NCBI RefSeq assembly: GCF_016595675.1
Contig: NZ_JAENJH010000002.1
Span: 62,001 to 126,000 of the forward strand
Length of the DNA stretch: 64,000 nucleotides
Direction: 5' to 3'
DNA from: Prauserella cavernicola
GTDB lineage: Bacteria; Actinomycetota; Actinomycetes; Mycobacteriales; Pseudonocardiaceae
Positions 59,011 through 64,000 of this stretch are shown here, piece by piece (the stretch's first letter is position 1; each line of letters opens with the position of its first letter). A model generated the notes under the pieces. The model had not been told where the DNA came from and made no database searches. It saw only the letters and a program-made list of their open reading frames with translations. The translations under genes and the position numbers were made by a program.

Positions 59011-61107
59011 ATGGGTGCTGACAACCAGTCCGGTTTCGCCGAGGCGCTGCTACGGCCCCGCGCCGTCGCGGTGGTCGGTGCGTCGGGTGATCCGGCCAAG
59101 ACCACGTCCCGGCCGCAGCGCTTCCTGCGCCAGGCGGGCTTCACGGGCTCCGTCTACCTGGTCAACCCCGGTCGCGAGGAGGTGCTCGGCGAGCGCTGCC
59201 ACCCGAGCCTGACCGCGCTGCCCGAGGTGCCCGACCACGTCTTCGTGCTCACCAACGCCGAACCGGCGATCGAGACGGTGCGCGAGTGCGCCGCGCTGGG
59301 TGTGCCGGTGGCGACGATCCTCGCCAGCGGGTTCGGCGAGGAGGGCGCGGAAGGCCTGGAGCGGCAGGAGCGGTTGCGCGCGGCGGCCCGCGAGGGCGGC
59401 GTGCGGCTGATCGGGCCGAGCAGCCTCGGCGTGGTCAACCCGCGCAACCACCTGCTGCTCACCGCCAACGCGGCGTTCGACGAGGAGCTGCTGCAGGGCG
59501 AGCTGTTCGTCGCCTCGCAGTCGGGCTCGATGATCGGGGCGCTGGTGACCAGGGGCAAGGCGCGCGGCATCGGTTTCGCTGGCCTCGTCTCGGTCGGCGG
59601 CGAGGCCGACGTGTCCATCGGCGCGCTGTGCGAGGCCACCGTCGACGACCCGGGCATCGGCGCCTACGCGCTGTTCATGGAGTCGTTGCAGCACACCGAG
59701 GAGCTGGCGTCCTTCGCCCACGCCGCGCACCGCGCGGGCAAACCGGTGGTGGTCTACAAGCTGGGCCGCTCCGAGGAGGCCGCGCAGCTCTCGGTGTCGC
59801 ACACCGGGGCGCTCGCCGGTGAGGACAGTGAGTCGGACGCGTTCTTCCGGGCCTGCGGGTTCGCCCGCGTCGACCACCTTGAGGCGCTGTTCGAGGCGCC
59901 GTCGCTGCTGCGCAAGCTGCCGCCGGCCGAGGACCGCAAGCCCGCCAGGGTCGGCGTGATCACCACGACCGGCGGTGGCGCGGCGATCATGGTCGACCAG
60001 CTCGCGACGCGCGGCGTGCAGGTGGTGGCGCCCAGCGAGCAGGTGCTGGAGCGCTTCGCGGCGGCCAACGCACCCGTGGCGCCCAACCTGATCGCCGACC
60101 TCACTCTCGCGGGAGCCAAGCACGAGCTGGTGCGCTCGGCCATCGAGATCATGCAGGACAGCGGGGAGTTCGACCTCGTGTGCTTCGTGATCGGCTCGTC
60201 GGCGCGCAACAACCCGGAGCTGGCCGTGAAGGCCATCGCCGAGTGCGCGAACGGCAAGGTGCCGCTGGTCGCGTTCGCCCTGCCCGACGCGATGACGACC
60301 TTGCGACTGCTCGACGAGGCGGGCGTCGCCGCGTTCCGCACGCCCGAGGCGTGCGCCGACGCGATCGACACCGCGCTGAACCGGACCGTGCCCAGCGTGC
60401 GCACGGGTGCCGCGCTCGGCGGTCCCGCGCCGAGCGCCACGCGGGTGCTGGACGAGCAGGGCTCGGCCGAACTGCTGGGCGCCCAGGGTGTCGCGAGGGT
60501 GCCGTCGGCGGTGCTCGACACCGCGGAGCTCGGCGAGGACCTCACCCTGCCGTTCGACTACCCCGTGGTGGTCAAGGCCCTCTCCGACCGGCTGCCGCAC
60601 AAGACCGAGGCCGGCGCGGTGGTGCTCGACGTCGCCGACGCGGCGGGCGTGCGCGAGGCGGTGGCGCGCATCAAGGCGAGCGTGGCCGCCTACGACGACT
60701 CGATCGAGATCGACAGGGTGCTGGTGCAGCGGATGGCGGCGAAGGGCGTCGCCGAGGCGCTCGTCGGCTACCGGGTCAGCCCGTCGGCCGGTCCGCTGGT
60801 GGTGCTCGCCGCGGGCGGCATCTACGCCGAGCTGTACTCCGACTCCACGGTGCGGCTCGCACCCGTGGACGCGGCCACCGCGCGGGAGATGATCGGCGAC
60901 GTGCGCGGACTCGGCACGCTGGCCGGCTTCCGCGGCGCCGAGGGCGGGGACGTCGACGCGCTCGTCGACACGATCGTCGCGGTGTCCAACCTCGCCGCGG
61001 ACCGGCCCGACGTCGTCGAGGCCGAGGTCAACCCGCTCTCCGTGGGCGCGGCGGGCGACGGCGCGGTCGCGCTCGACGCACTCGTGCGCCTCGCGGACCG
61101 ACCCTGA
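59011..61107 (+). CDS. ADP-forming acyl-CoA synthetase-like protein (fused subunits)
   Basis: 698 aa. An N-terminal CoA-binding Rossmann domain (VAVVGASGDPAK), two succinyl-CoA-synthetase-like flavodoxin domains with SQSGSMIGAL, and the phosphohistidine loop SVSHTGALAG (His264). A C-terminal ATP-grasp domain (about 480-698, FDYPVVVKALSDRLPHKTEAG in parts) completes the fused alpha/beta form. It would make a CoA thioester from a carboxylic acid with ATP (ADP-forming), feeding the acyl-CoA dehydrogenase. It follows copy 2 by 19 nt. Confidence 0.9.
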   Translation: MGADNQSGFAEALLRPRAVAVVGASGDPAKTTSRPQRFLRQAGFTGSVYLVNPGREEVLGERCHPSLTALPEVPDHVFVLTNAEPAIETVRECAALGVPVATILASGFGEEGAEGLERQERLRAAAREGGVRLIGPSSLGVVNPRNHLLLTANAAFDEELLQGELFVASQSGSMIGALVTRGKARGIGFAGLVSVGGEADVSIGALCEATVDDPGIGAYALFMESLQHTEELASFAHAAHRAGKPVVVYKLGRSEEAAQLSVSHTGALAGEDSESDAFFRACGFARVDHLEALFEAPSLLRKLPPAEDRKPARVGVITTTGGGAAIMVDQLATRGVQVVAPSEQVLERFAAANAPVAPNLIADLTLAGAKHELVRSAIEIMQDSGEFDLVCFVIGSSARNNPELAVKAIAECANGKVPLVAFALPDAMTTLRLLDEAGVAAFRTPEACADAIDTALNRTVPSVRTGAALGGPAPSATRVLDEQGSAELLGAQGVARVPSAVLDTAELGEDLTLPFDYPVVVKALSDRLPHKTEAGAVVLDVADAAGVREAVARIKASVAAYDDSIEIDRVLVQRMAAKGVAEALVGYRVSPSAGPLVVLAAGGIYAELYSDSTVRLAPVDAATAREMIGDVRGLGTLAGFRGAEGGDVDALVDTIVAVSNLAADRPDVVEAEVNPLSVGAAGDGAVALDALVRLADRP

Positions 61108-61133
61108 TCCCCAGCCCAAGGAAGGAGACCGTC

Positions 61134-62228
61134 ATGCAGGTGACGATCACCAATCTCAGCCTCGCCTACGGCGGTTTCGCCGCCGTCAAAGGGCTCGACC
61201 TCACGATCGGCGACGGCGAGTCGATCGTCCTGCTCGGACAGTCCGGTTGCGGCAAGACCAGCACCATGCGCTGCATAGCCGGGCTCGAGGAACCCACCGG
61301 AGGCCGGATCTCGATCGGCGACACCGTGGTGTTCGACCACGAGACCGGCCGCTCGGTGCCCTCGTTCCGGCGCAACGTCGGCATGGTGTTCCAGTCCTAC
61401 GCCGTGTGGCCGCACAAGACGGTGGTGGAGAACGTGATGTTCCCGCTGCGCATGAAGAAGGTCCGGCGAACCGCCGCGCGGGAGAAGGCGATGGAGGTGC
61501 TGACGCTGGTCGGGCTCGACCACCTCGCCGAGCGTGGTGCCAGCCAGCTCTCCGGCGGTCAGATGCAGCGGGTGGCGCTGGCCAGGAGTATGGCGATGGA
61601 GCCCAGCGTGCTACTGCTCGACGAGCCACTGTCCAATCTGGATGCTCGGCTGCGCGAGGACCTGCGCGTGGAGCTGCGCCACATCCAGCAGGAGCGCGGG
61701 CTCACGAGCATGTACGTGACGCACGACCAGCAGGAGGCGCTCGCGCTGGCCGACCGCATCGCGATCATGCAGGGCGGGCGCATCACCCAGCTCGGCACGC
61801 CGGAGGAGGTCTACGCGAGCCCGGCGAGCGCGTCGATCGCCAAGTTCATGGGCGTCACCAACGTGTTCGCCGTCGGCGAGGCCTCGGGCAACGAGGTGCA
61901 CCTCGCCGACCACGCGCTGTCCCTGCGCACGGCCGTCGCGGCTCCGGACGGTGCCGCGAGCGTGGCTGTGCGACCCGAGGACGTCGTGGTGCGCACGGAG
62001 GGCTCCGACGGCTTCGCCGGCACCGTCGAGGTGTGCGTCTACCAGGGTTCGTCGGTGCGCTACCAGGTGGCGCTCGACGGCGGCCCCACGGTCGACGCCG
62101 TGTGCCCGGCCGGTCCCGGTGCGCTGGCCAGGGGTGAGCGCGCGAGCGTCGAGATCGCCCCCGAGTCCCTGCTGGTGCTGCCCGACGAGGTCACCGACAC
62201 TCCCGCGCAGGACGAGGTGGCCGCATGA
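61134..62228 (+). CDS. ABC importer ATPase (PotA/FbpC type)
   Basis: 364 aa, GAAGGAGA upstream of the ATG. Walker A GQSGCGKTS (35-43), Q-loop VFQSYAVWPHKTV, signature LSGGQMQRVALARSM, Walker B VLLLDEPLSNLDARLRE, and a C-terminal TOBE region (about 270-350). The family serves polyamines, iron(III), thiosulfate or 2-aminoethylphosphonate-type substrates. Here the operon points to an organic acid. It overlaps the permease by 4 nt. Confidence 0.92.
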   Translation: MQVTITNLSLAYGGFAAVKGLDLTIGDGESIVLLGQSGCGKTSTMRCIAGLEEPTGGRISIGDTVVFDHETGRSVPSFRRNVGMVFQSYAVWPHKTVVENVMFPLRMKKVRRTAAREKAMEVLTLVGLDHLAERGASQLSGGQMQRVALARSMAMEPSVLLLDEPLSNLDARLREDLRVELRHIQQERGLTSMYVTHDQQEALALADRIAIMQGGRITQLGTPEEVYASPASASIAKFMGVTNVFAVGEASGNEVHLADHALSLRTAVAAPDGAASVAVRPEDVVVRTEGSDGFAGTVEVCVYQGSSVRYQVALDGGPTVDAVCPAGPGALARGERASVEIAPESLLVLPDEVTDTPAQDEVAA

Positions 62229-63985
62229 CGACCGTGCAGACCCGCCCCGCGGCGCCACAGGAGGCGCCGTTACCGGCTCCGTCCGGGCGCAGGCGCAGGC
62301 GCAGGCCAAAGGGCCTCGGGAGCCTTCCCCTGCTGTTCGTGGTGTCGTTCCTGATCCTGGTCCCCGCCGGTTTCGTGCTGCTCGCCGCGTTCAGCGTGGA
62401 CATCCCGCGCCCCGGCAGCATCAACTTCGACCTGACGCTGCAGCACCTGGCGGTCTTCATCGAGCCGGGCGTGCTGCGCGCGACGGTCAACTCGCTGATC
62501 ATCGGCGTCTCGGCCACGCTGCTGGCGCTGCTGATCGGCGGTTTCCTCGCGTTCGCGACGGCCAGGACGAACATCCCGATGCGCGGCTTCGTGTTCCTGA
62601 TCGGGCTGATGCCGCTGTTCCTGCCGTCCTACGTCGGCGCGCTCGCGTGGTCGCAGCTCGGCAGTCCCGTGGCCGGGCTGCTCAACATCGGCATGCGCGA
62701 CCTCGGCATCGACTTCACCGTGAACATCTACAGCATGTTCGGCGTCGTGCTCGTGATGGGCATGTTCTACGCCCCGTACGCCTTCCTGCTGATGCACAGC
62801 TCGATGTCGCTGATGAACCCCGACCTGGAGGACGCGGCGGGCGTCCACGGCGGGTCGACGTGGCAGATGCTGCGCAGCGTCACCTTCCCGCTCGCGATGC
62901 CCGCGATCCTTGGCTCGGCGCTGCTGGTGTTCACCCACATCTTCGAGAACTTCCCCGTCTCGCAGGTCCTGGCGACACCCGGCCAGATCGACACGCTGCC
63001 GACGTTCATCTACCGCCTCATGAACGCCTCGCCCTCGCGGGGCAACGAGGCCGCGGTGATGGCCGTGGTGCTGGTGATCGTGGTGCTGCTGGTGACACTG
63101 GGCCAGCGCCGGATCCTGGCCCGCCGCTCCTACACCACGGTGTCGGGCAAGGGCCTCAAGGCGCGGCGCATCTCGCTGGGCCGCTGGCGCTGGCCGTTGT
63201 TCGCGATCGCGCTGGTGTACCTGCTGCTGGCGATCGTCCTGCCGCTGGCCGCGCTGATCCTCACGGCGGTGCGGACCTCGCCCTACATGCAGTCGTTCAG
63301 CGACCTGGCCGTGCCGGGCGCGATCGACTTCGGCTCGTTCGGCCGCGTCCTGCAGTCGGACCTGTTCCTGGACTCGGCGGGCAACAGCGTGATCGTGGCC
63401 GTGGTCTCCGCCGCGGCGGGCACGCTGCTGGCGTTCCTGGTCGGCTACACGGTCTACCGCACCAAGGCCAAGGCGCGCGGTGCACTGGAAGGCGTGTCGA
63501 TGGTGCCGTTGGCGATCCCCGCGATCGTGCTCGGCATGGGCCTGCTGTGGACGTGGCTGGTGATGCCGGTGCCGCTCTACGGGACGCTGGCCGTGCTGAT
63601 GATCGCGTTCGTCGCGGTGCAGATGCCGCAGGGTCTGCGAGGGATCGCGTCGTCCATCCAGTCCACGGAGCGCGACCTGGAGGACAACGCCGTGCTGCAC
63701 GGTGCGCGGCGATCCAGGGCGGTCCTCTCGATCACCGTGCCACTGATGCGCGTGGGCATCGCGTCGACGTTTCTGATGCTGCTGATGCTCTCGATGCGAG
63801 AGCTCACCGTTCCGCTGTTCCTGTACACATCGGACACCCACATCCTGTCGATCACCATCTTCGACCAGTTCGAGAACGGCGGGGCGCTGCAACAGGCCGC
63901 GGCGATGAGTGTCATCTACTGCCTGATCATGTTCGTGCTCTCGTACCTGCCCCGCCGGCTCGGCTCCGGCGGCATGAACCCCTGA
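62225..63985 (+). CDS. ABC importer permease, two fused modules (FbpB type)
   Basis: 586 aa with about twelve membrane helices in two halves. Each half carries the EAA loop: DAAGVHGGSTWQMLRSVTFP near residue 205 and DNAVLHGARRSRAVLSITVP near 490. Fused permeases of this form occur in iron(III), phosphonate and thiamine-type importers. A substrate-binding protein is expected but is not in the window; it may lie downstream of the last base. The stop is at 63983-63985, 15 nt before the end. Confidence 0.9.
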   Translation: MTTVQTRPAAPQEAPLPAPSGRRRRRRPKGLGSLPLLFVVSFLILVPAGFVLLAAFSVDIPRPGSINFDLTLQHLAVFIEPGVLRATVNSLIIGVSATLLALLIGGFLAFATARTNIPMRGFVFLIGLMPLFLPSYVGALAWSQLGSPVAGLLNIGMRDLGIDFTVNIYSMFGVVLVMGMFYAPYAFLLMHSSMSLMNPDLEDAAGVHGGSTWQMLRSVTFPLAMPAILGSALLVFTHIFENFPVSQVLATPGQIDTLPTFIYRLMNASPSRGNEAAVMAVVLVIVVLLVTLGQRRILARRSYTTVSGKGLKARRISLGRWRWPLFAIALVYLLLAIVLPLAALILTAVRTSPYMQSFSDLAVPGAIDFGSFGRVLQSDLFLDSAGNSVIVAVVSAAAGTLLAFLVGYTVYRTKAKARGALEGVSMVPLAIPAIVLGMGLLWTWLVMPVPLYGTLAVLMIAFVAVQMPQGLRGIASSIQSTERDLEDNAVLHGARRSRAVLSITVPLMRVGIASTFLMLLMLSMRELTVPLFLYTSDTHILSITIFDQFENGGALQQAAAMSVIYCLIMFVLSYLPRRLGSGGMNP

Positions 63986-64000
63986 CTCAGACGACATCAG

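Noticed and set aside
59050-61119. Long open frame opposite the CoA ligase
   Set aside because: Arg/His/Leu-rich shadow. The plus-strand gene has full domain support.

Overview
The window is GC-rich actinobacterial chromosome. It looks like a Pseudonocardiaceae-type organism (Amycolatopsis/Saccharomonospora-like), inferred from several features together: a complete mce lipid-import operon, hadA/hadB beside rpmG and secE, an N-terminally extended acidic NusG, type VII secretion-associated proteins, an HspR-type operator at lon, and mycobacteria-like synteny of the ribosomal/RNA-polymerase block. The species cannot be fixed from sequence reading alone. I see no prophage, insertion sequence or CRISPR array.

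Layout. (1) 0-3 kb: the str operon on the minus strand (rpsL-rpsG-fusA). (2) 3.4-8.9 kb: a plus-strand type VII secretion-associated island. It has a YbaB-like protein followed by two paralogous three-gene cassettes (small EspC-like protein, large WXG-like protein, small membrane protein), separated by an opposing DinB-like gene. (3) 9-16.6 kb: rpoB-rpoC (minus), with two good promoter candidates and a TTG start for rpoB. (4) 16.9-28.6 kb: one minus-strand operon running mceG-yrbEA-yrbEB-mceA-B-C-D-E-F and two Mce-associated membrane proteins, mostly with overlapping stop/start codons. (5) 28.7-34 kb: rplJ-rplL with a leader hairpin, a Gln/Phe-rich membrane protein, rplK-rplA, secE-nusG and tRNA-Trp. 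(6) 34-38.9 kb: aspartate aminotransferase, a GDSL lipase, hadB/hadA, a secreted S1 protease, rpmG, tRNA-Met and tRNA-Thr.

(7) 38.9-50.6 kb: a c-di-GMP phosphodiesterase (GGDEF degenerate, EAL intact), a GNAT acetyltransferase, lon with an upstream HAIR operator, a 53-bp near-perfect palindrome, a DedA protein, a two-component pair, a DUF2630 protein, cytochrome oxidase subunit I (ctaD) and a DUF309 protein.

(8) 50.6-64 kb: a divergently transcribed catabolic locus around a GntR/FCD regulator. Leftward are gntR, an MFS transporter, a PEP mutase/isocitrate-lyase family enzyme and a zinc formaldehyde-type dehydrogenase. Rightward are MmgE/PrpD, acyl-CoA dehydrogenase, a second MmgE/PrpD, an ADP-forming acyl-CoA ligase, an ABC ATPase and a fused two-module ABC permease. 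The gene set suggests import of a small organic acid, CoA activation, desaturation and hydration, and lyase cleavage. The substrate is unknown and I know of no named pathway with exactly this set.

The two best candidates for undescribed biology are the duplicated type VII-associated cassettes, whose large proteins share an exactly spaced C-terminal tail, and the divergent GntR-controlled catabolic locus.
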